Shown in pieces: positions 18,264-27,310 of a stretch of 64,000 bases of DNA. The notes below the pieces were generated by a model. That model saw nothing but the letters and a program-made list of their open reading frames with translations. It did not search any database and had not been told where the DNA came from. The stretch comes from Roseibacillus sp. Lineage in GTDB: Bacteria; Verrucomicrobiota; Verrucomicrobiia; Verrucomicrobiales; Akkermansiaceae. Every line of letters starts with the position of its first letter. The first letter of the stretch is position 1. The translations under genes were made by a program, and so were the position numbers. The DNA lies in the NCBI GenBank assembly GCA_029242545.1, contig JAQWTV010000172.1, positions 1 through 64,000 on the forward strand. The letters are read 5' to 3'.

Positions 18264-18635
18264 ATGAATCGTCTGGAAAAGGGGCAAGTCTCGCGGCGCG
18301 AGCGCCAGATTCTTGAAATCCTTTACCGACTGGAGCAGGGCACCGCCAAGGAAGTGCAGGAAAACCTTCCAGACCCTCCGTCCTACTCTGCGGTGCGAGC
18401 CCTTCTCGCCACACTTGAGGATAAGGATCTGGTGAGCCACCTGAAAGAGGGCAGGCGCTACGTCTACCGGGCCAAGTCACCCAAAAAGGCCAAGCGTACT
18501 GCATTGGATAGCCTCCTGCGTACCTTTTTTGAAGGCAAGCCAGAGAACCTCGTGGCCGCTCTCCTCGATCCGCGGGACCAGCAGCTCAGCAAGAGGGAAA
18601 TCGATAGCATCCGGGAATTAATTCGGAAGAAGTAA
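18264..18635 (+). CDS. BlaI/MecI/CopY family transcriptional repressor
   Basis: 123 residues, normal for the family. Winged helix-turn-helix: VSRRERQILEILYRLEQGTA, KEVQENLPDPPSYSAVRALL and LEDKDLVSHLKEGRRYVY, followed by a dimerisation helix bundle. An AGGG site 7 nt before ATG 18264 supports the start. Paired with the M56 peptidase gene 33 bp downstream, the standard arrangement in which an activated membrane metallopeptidase relieves repression, usually in response to cell-wall stress. Confidence 0.93.
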   Translation: MNRLEKGQVSRRERQILEILYRLEQGTAKEVQENLPDPPSYSAVRALLATLEDKDLVSHLKEGRRYVYRAKSPKKAKRTALDSLLRTFFEGKPENLVAALLDPRDQQLSKREIDSIRELIRKK

Positions 18636-18668
18636 GGCTCCGCCTCTTTAGTAATCCAGACCAAGTCA

Positions 18669-19661
18669 ATGTCTCTTCTCCTAAGCAGCGCCACTCTCTC
18701 ACTCCTTGCAGGCGTGGCAGTCTGGATAGCCGGCCGCAGAGACCCCGCACAGTCTCCCCTTCTCACCTTGGGAAGCCTGATGACACTGCTCGCCCTGCCT
18801 CTGCTCACCTTGCTTCCGAAAGTTACCGTTGAGATGTCGGCACTCCCTCTCCCGGATTCGCCCGCAGTCTCCTCGCCGGCAATACACTCTATCGTAGTGA
18901 TCTGGGCCGGTGGAATGATCTTCTTCTCCATGAGAATACTGGTGGACTGGATCGGACTTCGCCACTTCAGGGCTGGATCAGCTCTGTCGAAAGATCCCGT
19001 GATCGCCGAGGTCCTCAGAGAGTGCATCTCACAATTAAGCCTCCGCCGTGGAGTTCGAGTCAAAGTTCATCCACAAGCTCCCACCCCTTTCGTAGCAGGC
19101 CTTTTCCGACCCGTGATCTATCTTCCGGAGCATTGTGGCCAATGGGAGCGGGATACCCTGCAGATGGTGCTCATGCACGAGCTTGGCCACGTTGCGCGCC
19201 ACGACCTCTGGACCAATCTCACCGCTAGGTGCGCCTGTATCGTCTACTGGTTCAACCCACTTGTATGGTGGTTACGCGGCAAGCTTATTACCCAGTGCGA
19301 ATTCGCCTGCGATGCCAGGGTTATTGCCGCGGGAACGAACCCAGGAAATTACGCAAGTGCTCTCTGTGACATCGCGGAGGCCTCAGCCCTTCCTGCGTCT
19401 GCGATGGCAATGGCTGGGCGAGCTCCGCTCCGCGCTCGTATCGAGCGAGTAGTACGCTGCCGCAGCAAAGGCCACCCGTTTGTCATCGCGGTGGCTCTCA
19501 TTCTCACCGTGAGTGCTTCTCTTGGACTATCTGTCATTCGCCTGTCTCCTGCCCAGATTGCCATGTCGGCACCGGGCCCCGGAATCGCAGAGCCCTCGAA
19601 GCTCTATACTGCAGAGGAGCTTTTCCTCAGGTCCAGCGCCCGGGCTTTTCCGGTAGACTAA
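18669..19661 (+). CDS. M56 (BlaR1-type) membrane metallopeptidase
   Basis: 330 residues. Several N-terminal membrane helices, then the zinc motif HELGH (His170/His174), with the downstream third ligand in QCEFACDARV and the FNPLVWWLRG loop characteristic of BlaR1/MecR1 peptidases. A further helix near residue 280 (VIAVALILTVSASLGLS) is followed by a periplasmic tail of only about 35 residues, so the penicillin-binding sensor domain of BlaR1 is absent; the inducer must be sensed otherwise. Forms an operon with the BlaI-type repressor. Confidence 0.9.
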   Translation: MSLLLSSATLSLLAGVAVWIAGRRDPAQSPLLTLGSLMTLLALPLLTLLPKVTVEMSALPLPDSPAVSSPAIHSIVVIWAGGMIFFSMRILVDWIGLRHFRAGSALSKDPVIAEVLRECISQLSLRRGVRVKVHPQAPTPFVAGLFRPVIYLPEHCGQWERDTLQMVLMHELGHVARHDLWTNLTARCACIVYWFNPLVWWLRGKLITQCEFACDARVIAAGTNPGNYASALCDIAEASALPASAMAMAGRAPLRARIERVVRCRSKGHPFVIAVALILTVSASLGLSVIRLSPAQIAMSAPGPGIAEPSKLYTAEELFLRSSARAFPVD

Positions 19662-19700
19662 AGGCCCTCCTCCGAGTCGCTCACTCAGGATCCCGGGAGC

Positions 19701-20483
19701 TCAGTCCATTACAGCTCTCAACTCGCGCACCCGCTCGACATCAACCGGATTACTGAGGATCCCATCCACCTTTAGAGAAGATGCCACGATCAACCCGTCC
19801 GCATGCTCAAGGAGGTCCCCGGCATTACTCACCCGGGCTCCACTGCCCACAAGCAGAGGCGCACTCGGACAGGTTCCCTTGACCTTGCGGAGGTCCTCTA
19901 CTCCTGTCGGCTCACCGGTAGCAACTCCCGACACAATGAGCGCATCCGCCAAACCGCGCTCAAAAGTATCCCGGGCCGCCTCCTCGATTCCAAGGTCTCC
20001 AATCGGCACGGCATGTTTGACCAGCACGTCGGCCCAGATACCAACTCCCGGACACAGCATCGCTCTTTTCCTCACAGTAGTGTGAGCCTCGCCTTGAATA
20101 ATCCCCTGATCCGCCTCCACTGCCCCGGTATGCACATTGACTCTCACGAACGCACCCTCACAGGATGCCGCCAGCCCAATCGCGGAGGAAACATCATTAC
20201 GAAGAACATTGAATCCCAGAGGTAGCTTGCATCCCGCCTCTCTGATGGAGTGTGCGGCTACCGCCATGGAGGCAACGGTCTCCGGAGCCACTGCCTGGCG
20301 ACCAAATGGAAGGTCCCCGAAATTCTCAATCATGATGGCCTGGGCTCCACCCTCCTCGTAAGCTTGCGCATCGGCGACCGCCGCTGCGCAGATTTCGCTC
20401 ATCGACCCTTTAAAACGAGGAGCCCCCGGAAGGGGTTTCAGATGAACAACTCCAATCAGGGGTTTCTCCTCCCAGCGCAGCAT
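19701..20483 (-). CDS. BtpA/SgcQ family protein
   Basis: 260 residues from ATG 20483, chosen because AGAAGG lies 10 nt upstream and homologues begin just before KPLIGVVHLKPLPG; in-frame ATGs exist at 20492 and 20507. TIM-barrel family: KPLIGVVHLKPLPGAPRF, AIMIENFGDLPF, LGFNVLRND, ADALIVSGVATGEPT and PLLVGSGARVSNAG are its landmarks. BtpA is linked to photosystem I assembly in cyanobacteria and SgcQ to sugar metabolism, but the reaction is unsettled; in heterotrophs it is probably a sugar or nucleoside-related enzyme. Divergent from the GHMP kinase with a 99-bp gap. Confidence 0.88.
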   Translation of the reverse strand: MLRWEEKPLIGVVHLKPLPGAPRFKGSMSEICAAAVADAQAYEEGGAQAIMIENFGDLPFGRQAVAPETVASMAVAAHSIREAGCKLPLGFNVLRNDVSSAIGLAASCEGAFVRVNVHTGAVEADQGIIQGEAHTTVRKRAMLCPGVGIWADVLVKHAVPIGDLGIEEAARDTFERGLADALIVSGVATGEPTGVEDLRKVKGTCPSAPLLVGSGARVSNAGDLLEHADGLIVASSLKVDGILSNPVDVERVRELRAVMD

Positions 20484-20582
20484 TTCGTTCATACCTTCTC
20501 TTGCCATGGAGAGAGACTGCGACAAACCCAATAATTTTCACGATTCCAAATGCAGGTCCTACGATGTAGAGGAGATGCGTTC

Positions 20583-21590
20583 ATGGTCATTCAAACCACG
20601 TCTTACCCCCGTGCGGGGCTTATCGGGAATCCGTCAGATGGGTACCACGGAAAGACGATTTCCTTTATCGTACGGAACTTCTCGGCCTCGGTCACTTTGT
20701 GGCAATCTCCCGAGCTGGAGATCCAGCCCGCAAGACGGGACGAGATGATCTTCGGGAGCCTCGGTGACCTTGTGCAGGACACCCACAGCTATGGCTACTA
20801 TGGGGGGCTTCGTCTCCTCAAAGCCTCGGTGAAGCGCTTCCACGACCACTGCACCCAGAACGGATTATCCCTGCACGATCGAAATTTCACGATCCGTTAC
20901 CAAAGCAATATTCCTCCCCACGTCGGCATGGCAGGGTCCAGCGCCATTATTACTGCCTGCATTCGGGCCCTGATGGAATTTTATGAGATCCAAATTCCCG
21001 CCCCGGTCCTTGCCAACCTTGTCCTCTCCGTCGAGACCGATGAGCTCCGCATTCCAGCAGGCCTTCAGGACCGGGTCGTCCAAGCCTACGAAGGACTCGT
21101 CTTCATGGACTTTGCAAATAGGCACTTCGAGGAGGCGGGCCACGGAGTCTATGAGGAACTGGACCCCACAAGCCTCCCTGCCCTCTACATCGCCTACAGT
21201 CCTCACCTCTCCGAAAACACCGAGATTTTCCATAACGATATTCAAGGTCGTTTCGACCGGGGGGAGCCGGCCGTCATCGACGCGATGGCCGAATGGGCCA
21301 CTCTCGCCCAACAAGGCCGCGACCTGCTCTCTCAGGGCAAAGGGCAGGAGCTTGGACCACTGCTCAACCGGAATTTCGATTTGCGGAAATCCATATACCG
21401 TCTCTCGCCAGGGAACCTCGACATGATTGAGGCCGCCCGCTCCGCGGGGGCCTCTGCCAAGTTCACGGGCTCCGGGGGCGCTATCGTTGGGATCTACGAC
21501 GGAGAGGAGATGTTCGAGCGTCTCATCACCACCCTTACCCCGCTTGGGATTAAGGTTCTGAAACCAATCATCGCCCCGCAAGTCCCCTAA
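20583..21590 (+). CDS. GHMP kinase, glucuronokinase-like
   Basis: 335 residues from ATG 20583, preceded by AGAGGAG at 8 nt spacing; the frame opens earlier at 20550. The N-terminus RAGLIGNPSDGYHGKTISFI resembles plant glucuronokinase (GNPSD signature), the ATP-binding loop is VGMAGSSAI and the third GHMP motif is KFTGSGGAIVGI. The predicted reaction is phosphorylation of D-glucuronate or a related sugar at C1. The next gene, 120 bp downstream, is a GalU-type uridylyltransferase, which could convert the sugar-1-phosphate to UDP-sugar. Other GHMP substrates cannot be excluded. Confidence 0.8.
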   Translation: MVIQTTSYPRAGLIGNPSDGYHGKTISFIVRNFSASVTLWQSPELEIQPARRDEMIFGSLGDLVQDTHSYGYYGGLRLLKASVKRFHDHCTQNGLSLHDRNFTIRYQSNIPPHVGMAGSSAIITACIRALMEFYEIQIPAPVLANLVLSVETDELRIPAGLQDRVVQAYEGLVFMDFANRHFEEAGHGVYEELDPTSLPALYIAYSPHLSENTEIFHNDIQGRFDRGEPAVIDAMAEWATLAQQGRDLLSQGKGQELGPLLNRNFDLRKSIYRLSPGNLDMIEAARSAGASAKFTGSGGAIVGIYDGEEMFERLITTLTPLGIKVLKPIIAPQVP

Positions 21591-21710
21591 AGGCTCTCCG
21601 CGGGTGGACAAACCCGGCCTTCGCACTTCCTCCTTGCCTCCTTGTTCATGCAGCTCTCCAATATTCCCAGAAGGCGTCCACCAGGACTCCGTATTTTCCA
21701 CTCCTGACCA

Positions 21711-22589
21711 ATGCCTGTCACGAAAGCCGTCATCCCTGCCGCCGGGTTTGGCACCCGGTTTCTCCCTGCGACCAAGTCTGTGCCAAAGGAGATGCTTCCG
21801 GTGGTCGACACTCCCACGATTCAGTATGTTGTAGAAGAGTGTGTAAAAAGCGGAATAACCGATATTCTCATGGTTATCGGACGGGGAAAACGCGCGCTCG
21901 AAGAACACTTCTACAGCTCTGAGGAACTCGAGAAACGCCTCGGAGACAGTGGACAAGTCACTCTCCTGGAGAACGTTCGACATATTTCGGAAATGGCCAA
22001 CATTCACTTTGTCTGGCAGAAAGAACTCAACGGGCTGGGAGATGCCGTATCCCATGGTCGAACCTTTATAGGAAACGACCCGTTTGCCCTTCTCCTCGGA
22101 GATACCATTCTGAAGCCAACTGATTCCACAAAACCGATCCTTCGGCAGATGATGGAAGTCTACGAGGCAAAGAAGTCCTCCGTGGTCGCCCTTGAAGAAG
22201 TTGCTCGGGACAAGGTCTCCCGCTACGGCATCGCAGGGGGCAACGGTATTGCCGACAATATCTTCGCTCTCGATCAGCTTGTCGAGAAGCCTTCCCCTGA
22301 GGAGGCTCCCTCCAATCTGGCAGTAGCCGCCCGCTATATCTTTCAACCCGAGATCCTTGATTATCTTTCCAAGACCCCACGGGGGAAGAATAACGAAATT
22401 CAACTGACAGACGCCATGGCCGAAATGCTCAAGGATCACGGTATGTATGGCTTCCGGTTCGCTGGTAAACGCTACGATATAGGCAACAAGCTCGATTTTA
22501 TTAAGACCAACATCGAGCTCGGCCTGGCCCACGATGATATTTCCGGAGAACTTGCTGCCTACCTCAAGAACATTGCCGCGGAGCTCTAA
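21711..22589 (+). CDS. galU: UTP--glucose-1-phosphate uridylyltransferase
   Basis: 292 residues, the usual GalU length. The nucleotide-binding start KAVIPAAGFGTRFLPATKSV and PKEMLPVVDTPTIQYVVEEC are diagnostic; LLGDTILK supplies the metal-binding Asp and VEKPSPEEAPSNLAVAARYI the sugar-binding loop. It makes UDP-glucose from glucose-1-phosphate for envelope polysaccharides. Directly downstream of the glucuronokinase-like gene on the same strand, suggesting use on another sugar phosphate or simple co-regulation. Confidence 0.96.
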   Translation: MPVTKAVIPAAGFGTRFLPATKSVPKEMLPVVDTPTIQYVVEECVKSGITDILMVIGRGKRALEEHFYSSEELEKRLGDSGQVTLLENVRHISEMANIHFVWQKELNGLGDAVSHGRTFIGNDPFALLLGDTILKPTDSTKPILRQMMEVYEAKKSSVVALEEVARDKVSRYGIAGGNGIADNIFALDQLVEKPSPEEAPSNLAVAARYIFQPEILDYLSKTPRGKNNEIQLTDAMAEMLKDHGMYGFRFAGKRYDIGNKLDFIKTNIELGLAHDDISGELAAYLKNIAAEL

Positions 22590-22685
22590 CAGGTTGAATT
22601 CGCCTTGGAGCAAGGGCGCAGCAACTGCTTGCGATTGGGCGTAGTCCCTTCTTTACCCCGGGATCAGCCGTGATAAATTTCCGAG

Positions 22686-25600
22686 GTGCGCCAACCCATT
22701 ATCGCCAAACTCGCAAGCGCGATTCTTCTCACCGGGCCCGCCTTTGCCGCGCCCGACTTTACCCGGGATATCAGGCCCATCCTTGCAGATAAATGTTTCG
22801 CCTGTCACGGGCCGGATGCAAACACGCGAGAGGCTAAACTGCGGCTCGATACTCATGAGGGTGCCACCGGAGGGGGCAGTGGCACGCAGGCCATCGTGCC
22901 GGGCGACCTCGACAACAGCGAGGCGTGGATTCGGATTCTCTCTCAGGATCCAGACGAGGTCATGCCGCCGCCGGACTCCCATAAGGAGCTATCCCCCGCT
23001 GAAAAAGATCTCCTGAAACAATGGATTATCGAGGGAGCCGCCTACGAGGAGCACTGGGCATTTATCCCTCCTCGAAAACCTGTGATCCCTGATGGGGAAC
23101 GTAGTCCCATTGACTTTCTCCTCCAGCGTCGTCTCAAAAGCGAGGGCCTTGCACCTGCTCCCCTTGCCCAGCCCGAAACCCTGGTCCGGCGAATTTATCT
23201 CGATCTCACAGGTCTCCCTCCCCGTCCCGAGGAGATCGATACCTTTCTCGTGGATCAGTCCCCGGAGGCAATCGAGCGACTGATTGATAACCTGATGAAA
23301 CGCCCATCATATGGAGAGCACATGGCACGATACTGGCTCGATCTTGCCCGCTACGCTGACACCCACGGTCTCCACCTCGACAACGAGCGCTCGATGTGGC
23401 CCTATCGAGACTGGGTCGTCCGAGCCTTCAATCAGAATGTCAGTTTCGCAGCCTTCACCCGCTGGCAACTGGCCGGCGACTTGATGCCCGGTGCAACTCT
23501 TGATCAGAAAATCGCATCGGGATTCAACCGGTGCAATGTCACCACCGGTGAAGGCGGAAGCATCAACAAGGAGTGGATCTATCGTAACGCAGTTGAACGA
23601 ACTTCCACCACCGTGGAAGTCTGGATGGGGTTGACCGCCGGTTGCGCGGTCTGCCACGATCACAAATTTGATCCTATCTCCACGAAGGAATATTACTCCA
23701 TGTATGCCTTCTTCCACAGCACGGCTGACCCCGCTCTCGATGGCAACAAACTGGACACCCCCCCTGTGATTAAGGTGCCTGCCGCGGGGTCTCAGGTTAA
23801 GCTGGCTGAACTGGAAACAACGATCGAGAATCTCGGAAAAGGTATCACCGAGAAAATCCGGGCGGTGGATTACAAGGACCCCGCAGTCCTCGCGGAACCC
23901 CCGAGCTCCACCAACAAGACAATCATCTGGATCGAGGATGGACCGCCCTCCAAGGCAGTCGCATCCGGCAACACCCCCTGGAAATTCGTGACTCGTCCGG
24001 AGCCCGTATTCACCGGCGAACGCGCGCACGTTCGGGAAGCCAAGGGCCTGAGCCAGCACTACTTTACGGAGGCCAACCCACCTCTACTTATTGAGCGGGG
24101 AATGACCCTTTTTACCCATGTCTACCTTGACCCCGAGAATCCCCCGGCACAGCTCATGCTGCAATTCAATGATGGCTCCTGGGAACACCGCGCCTACTGG
24201 GGCAAAGACCTCATCGATTGGGGTACACAGAATACGGCCAGCCGCCAACGAATCGGCGATCTGCCGGCAGTAGGCCAGTGGGTACGGCTGGAGGTCGATA
24301 TTGCGAGGGTAGGCCTCAAACCAGGATCCAAGCTTAACGGTTGGGCTTTTACCCAATTCGATGGAAAAGTTTTCTGGGATCAATCCGGGGGCCGGGTCGA
24401 AACCAACCCTGCCTCTGATCCCTCTTTCTCATGGACGGCGTGGAAAGCGCAGAACGAAAACGAGAGCAATAAGGCCCTACCCGGCGAGCTTCAAAAGGTC
24501 GTGAAAGGTAAGGACCCTGCCCAATGGTCTGAATCCGAGACCCAGCGTATTTTTCATCATTGGCTCGAGCACATCTATGCTGGGGAGATTGCCGGGTTGA
24601 AACTGCTTCAGGATCAAAGAACAAAGGCAGTCCAGGAAAAAGACGCTATCAGCAAGCAGACTGCGGTTACTTTTGTAATGGCCGATTTGCCAAAGCAGCG
24701 GGATAGCTTCGTAATGAAGCGCGGTGAGTATGACAACCCGGGCGAGAAGGTCACCCGCAGCGTTCCCGCCTTCCTTCCCCCGCTCCCCGCGAAACCTGAG
24801 GGCCGCGACTATAACCGCCTCGACCTCGCCAACTGGCTGGTGAACGGGAAAAATCCACTTACTGCACGCGTCGCAGTCAATCGTTTCTGGCAGCAGTTTT
24901 TTGGTATTGGCCTCGTTAAGACAAGTGCGGATTTCGGAACCCAGGGCGAGTTTCCCAGCCATCCTGAATTGTTGGACTGGTTGGCCATCAACTTTGTCGA
25001 GGAGGGCTGGGATATCCAACAGCTCGTAAAGCGCATCATGACCAGCCACGCTTACCGCCAAAGTTCGGTTACCTCAGCCGCACTGCAGGAAAAGGATCCT
25101 GAAAACCGCCTGCTGGCCAGAGGACCCCGCCATCGTCTCGACGCCGAGGTAATTCGAGATCAGGCCCTGAACCTTAGTGGACTCATGATATCAAGAATTG
25201 GAGGCCGCGGCGTACGCCCCTACCAACCCCCCAACATCTGGGAACCCGTGGGCTTCGCCTCCAGCAATACGAGGAACTATAAACAGGGTAAGGGCGATGA
25301 TTTGTACCGGAGGAGCCTCTATACCTTTCTCAAGCGCACCGCCCCGCCCCCATTCATGGCAACTTTCGATGGCCCCAACCGAGAGCAAAGCTGTGCAATA
25401 CGAGGACGGAGCAACACCCCAATGCAGGCCCTGCACCTGATGAATGATGTTCAACACGTCGAAGCTGCGCGAGCCCTCGCCCAGCGTATTCTGAAGGAGG
25501 GAGGCACCAACGCCGAGGACCGCATACGATGGGGCTGGCGACTCGTAACTGCCCGCTATCCCAGTCGAGAAGAGTCGCAGATTGTGCTAACGGCACTGCA

Positions 25601-25763
25601 GACACACAGGAATCGCTATCTGGGAGATCCAGAGGCCGCTACCAAACTCATTGCCTTCGGGGACAGTCCGCCAGATCCAGACATCCCTCCAAGCCAACTG
25701 GCGGCATGGACCCTGATCGCAAACCTGCTCCTCAACCTCGATGAGGTAGTCAATAAGAACTAA
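22686..25763 (+). CDS. PSCyt1-DUF1549-DUF1553 protein with inserted beta-sandwich-like module
   Basis: 1025 residues, GTG start, signal peptide ([17 protein letters not shown]). PSCyt1 cytochrome domain at about 23-130 with C37-FAC-H41 and distal [10 protein letters not shown] (Met axial candidate). DUF1549 at about 145-370 has a second c-type motif CAVCH (C320-H324) followed by DHKFDP. From about 390 to 640 an insert ([52 protein letters not shown]) resembles a beta-sandwich sugar-binding module. DUF1553 occupies about 660-1020. Starts a block of four such proteins and is followed after 6 bp by its DUF1501 partner. Predicted periplasmic or outer-surface electron-transferring enzyme. Confidence 0.9.
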   Translation: MRQPIIAKLASAILLTGPAFAAPDFTRDIRPILADKCFACHGPDANTREAKLRLDTHEGATGGGSGTQAIVPGDLDNSEAWIRILSQDPDEVMPPPDSHKELSPAEKDLLKQWIIEGAAYEEHWAFIPPRKPVIPDGERSPIDFLLQRRLKSEGLAPAPLAQPETLVRRIYLDLTGLPPRPEEIDTFLVDQSPEAIERLIDNLMKRPSYGEHMARYWLDLARYADTHGLHLDNERSMWPYRDWVVRAFNQNVSFAAFTRWQLAGDLMPGATLDQKIASGFNRCNVTTGEGGSINKEWIYRNAVERTSTTVEVWMGLTAGCAVCHDHKFDPISTKEYYSMYAFFHSTADPALDGNKLDTPPVIKVPAAGSQVKLAELETTIENLGKGITEKIRAVDYKDPAVLAEPPSSTNKTIIWIEDGPPSKAVASGNTPWKFVTRPEPVFTGERAHVREAKGLSQHYFTEANPPLLIERGMTLFTHVYLDPENPPAQLMLQFNDGSWEHRAYWGKDLIDWGTQNTASRQRIGDLPAVGQWVRLEVDIARVGLKPGSKLNGWAFTQFDGKVFWDQSGGRVETNPASDPSFSWTAWKAQNENESNKALPGELQKVVKGKDPAQWSESETQRIFHHWLEHIYAGEIAGLKLLQDQRTKAVQEKDAISKQTAVTFVMADLPKQRDSFVMKRGEYDNPGEKVTRSVPAFLPPLPAKPEGRDYNRLDLANWLVNGKNPLTARVAVNRFWQQFFGIGLVKTSADFGTQGEFPSHPELLDWLAINFVEEGWDIQQLVKRIMTSHAYRQSSVTSAALQEKDPENRLLARGPRHRLDAEVIRDQALNLSGLMISRIGGRGVRPYQPPNIWEPVGFASSNTRNYKQGKGDDLYRRSLYTFLKRTAPPPFMATFDGPNREQSCAIRGRSNTPMQALHLMNDVQHVEAARALAQRILKEGGTNAEDRIRWGWRLVTARYPSREESQIVLTALQTHRNRYLGDPEAATKLIAFGDSPPDPDIPPSQLAAWTLIANLLLNLDEVVNKN

Positions 25764-25769
25764 GCCCTC

Positions 25770-27233
25770 ATGGATCCTGCTCTCGAATATCACCACCTCC
25801 AGTCACGACGCCAGTTCTTCCAGGGTGCCGGCCTTAAGGTAGGGAGTATCGCCCTTGCTCAGCTGCTCTCTCAGAAAGCCCTCGCTCAAGCGCTCCCCTC
25901 GAAGGCGGATATCCATCCTGCACTCCCCGGTCTTCCCAACTTTGCTCCCAAGGCAAAGAACCTCATTTACCTCCATATGAACGGGGCCCCCGCACAGCAG
26001 GATCTTTTTGATCACAAACCACAGATGGAGCAATTCTTCGACAAGGAGCTTCCTGATTCTGTGCGCAACGGCCAGCGAATCACCACCATGACCAGCGGGC
26101 AGAAACGCTTTCCTGTAGCGCCAAGTAAGTTTGCCTTTGAACGCTGCGGCCAATCAGGAATCCTCATGAGCGAGCTCGTTCCCCATATGAAGGGAATTGC
26201 CGATGAGGTTACCATGATCAAATCGGTTCATACCGAAGCGATCAACCATGACCCTGCCTGTACCTTCGTAATGACAGGCAGCGAAGTCCCCGGCAGACCA
26301 AGTCTCGGTTCCTGGCTCAGCTATGGCCTCGGGAGCGAGAGCCAGAATCTACCTGCTTTTGTTGTCTTCACCCCAACCGTGAAGAACCCAAGCCAGGCAC
26401 TCTTCAGCCGGATGTGGACCAGTGGCTTTCTTCCCTCAAAATATGACGGCGTCAAACTTCGAAGTGCAGGAGACCCTGTTCTCTACGTAAAGAATCCCCC
26501 AGGCGTGTCTTCCGGCGACCGAAGAGCCATGCTCGATGCACTTGGTCAACTAAACGAGAAGTCCTTCGAGCGTTTTGGAGATCCCGAGACTCAGACGAGG
26601 ATCGCCCAGTATGAGATGGCGTTTCGAATGCAAAGCAGCGTCCCGGAGCTGACTGACTTGAAGGGAGAGAGCAAGGCCACCCTAGAGATGTATGGGCCAA
26701 ACGCCCAGAAACCAGGAACTTTCGCTCACTCCGCACTCCTCACCCGCCGGCTCATTGAACGCGGGGTCCGAGTCGTTCAGGTCCTTCACAGGGGCTGGGA
26801 TCAGCACGGGAACCTGCCTAAGGAGATCAAGAATCAGTGTCTCGATGTGGATCAACCAACCGCAGCCCTGATCAAGGACTTGAAGGAGCGAGGAATGCTT
26901 GAGGATACCCTGGTTGTCTTTGGTGGAGAATTCGGGCGCACTGCCTACTGCCAGGGCAAACTGACCCGGGAGAGCTACGGTCGCGACCATCACCCGCGCA
27001 ACTTCTGCATGTGGATGGCAGGAGGCGGTATCAAAGCAGGAATGACTTACGGGGAAACTGATGACTTCAGCTACAATATCGCAGAGAATCCCGTCCACCT
27101 CAATGAGCTGAATGCTACCATTCTTCACTGCATGGGAATCGATCACAGCCGCTTCACCGTTCGGCACCAAGGCCTCGACCAGCGTCTCACGGGCGTTGAA
27201 CATGTGAACCCCGTCAAACCGATCCTAGCATGA
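25770..27233 (+). CDS. DUF1501 protein with Tat signal, variant active-site loop
   Basis: 487 residues; the twin-arginine signal is [22 protein letters not shown]. Conserved blocks [59 protein letters not shown] and [18 protein letters not shown] identify DUF1501. The N-terminal loop reads [15 protein letters not shown] instead of the usual GGPSHxDTFDPKP, replacing the Ser. Coupled to the preceding gene (6-bp gap). A subtype difference within this locus. Confidence 0.9.
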   Translation: MDPALEYHHLQSRRQFFQGAGLKVGSIALAQLLSQKALAQALPSKADIHPALPGLPNFAPKAKNLIYLHMNGAPAQQDLFDHKPQMEQFFDKELPDSVRNGQRITTMTSGQKRFPVAPSKFAFERCGQSGILMSELVPHMKGIADEVTMIKSVHTEAINHDPACTFVMTGSEVPGRPSLGSWLSYGLGSESQNLPAFVVFTPTVKNPSQALFSRMWTSGFLPSKYDGVKLRSAGDPVLYVKNPPGVSSGDRRAMLDALGQLNEKSFERFGDPETQTRIAQYEMAFRMQSSVPELTDLKGESKATLEMYGPNAQKPGTFAHSALLTRRLIERGVRVVQVLHRGWDQHGNLPKEIKNQCLDVDQPTAALIKDLKERGMLEDTLVVFGGEFGRTAYCQGKLTRESYGRDHHPRNFCMWMAGGGIKAGMTYGETDDFSYNIAENPVHLNELNATILHCMGIDHSRFTVRHQGLDQRLTGVEHVNPVKPILA

Positions 27234-27234
27234 T

Positions 27235-27261
27235 ATGAGGATCCCTGAGACACCTCATTTT
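27235..27261 (+). terminator. Weak hairpin with short T run after DUF1501 gene
   Basis: ATGAGG and CCTCAT pair around a 12-nt loop immediately after the stop codon and are followed by TTTTCTG. The 6-bp AT-containing stem is marginal, so it may only attenuate. It divides the first and second operons of the four-pair block. Confidence 0.35.
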
Positions 27262-27310
27262 CTGCGTAGAAGCCACAAGTGCCCGGGATTTCGCCAATTG
27301 CGCCATCTAG

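Noticed and set aside
20865-22613. 582-residue minus-strand ORF antisense to the GHMP kinase and galU genes
   Set aside because: It runs opposite to two well-supported enzymes and its translation has no domain, signal peptide or start signal; long antisense frames are common in GC-rich coding DNA.
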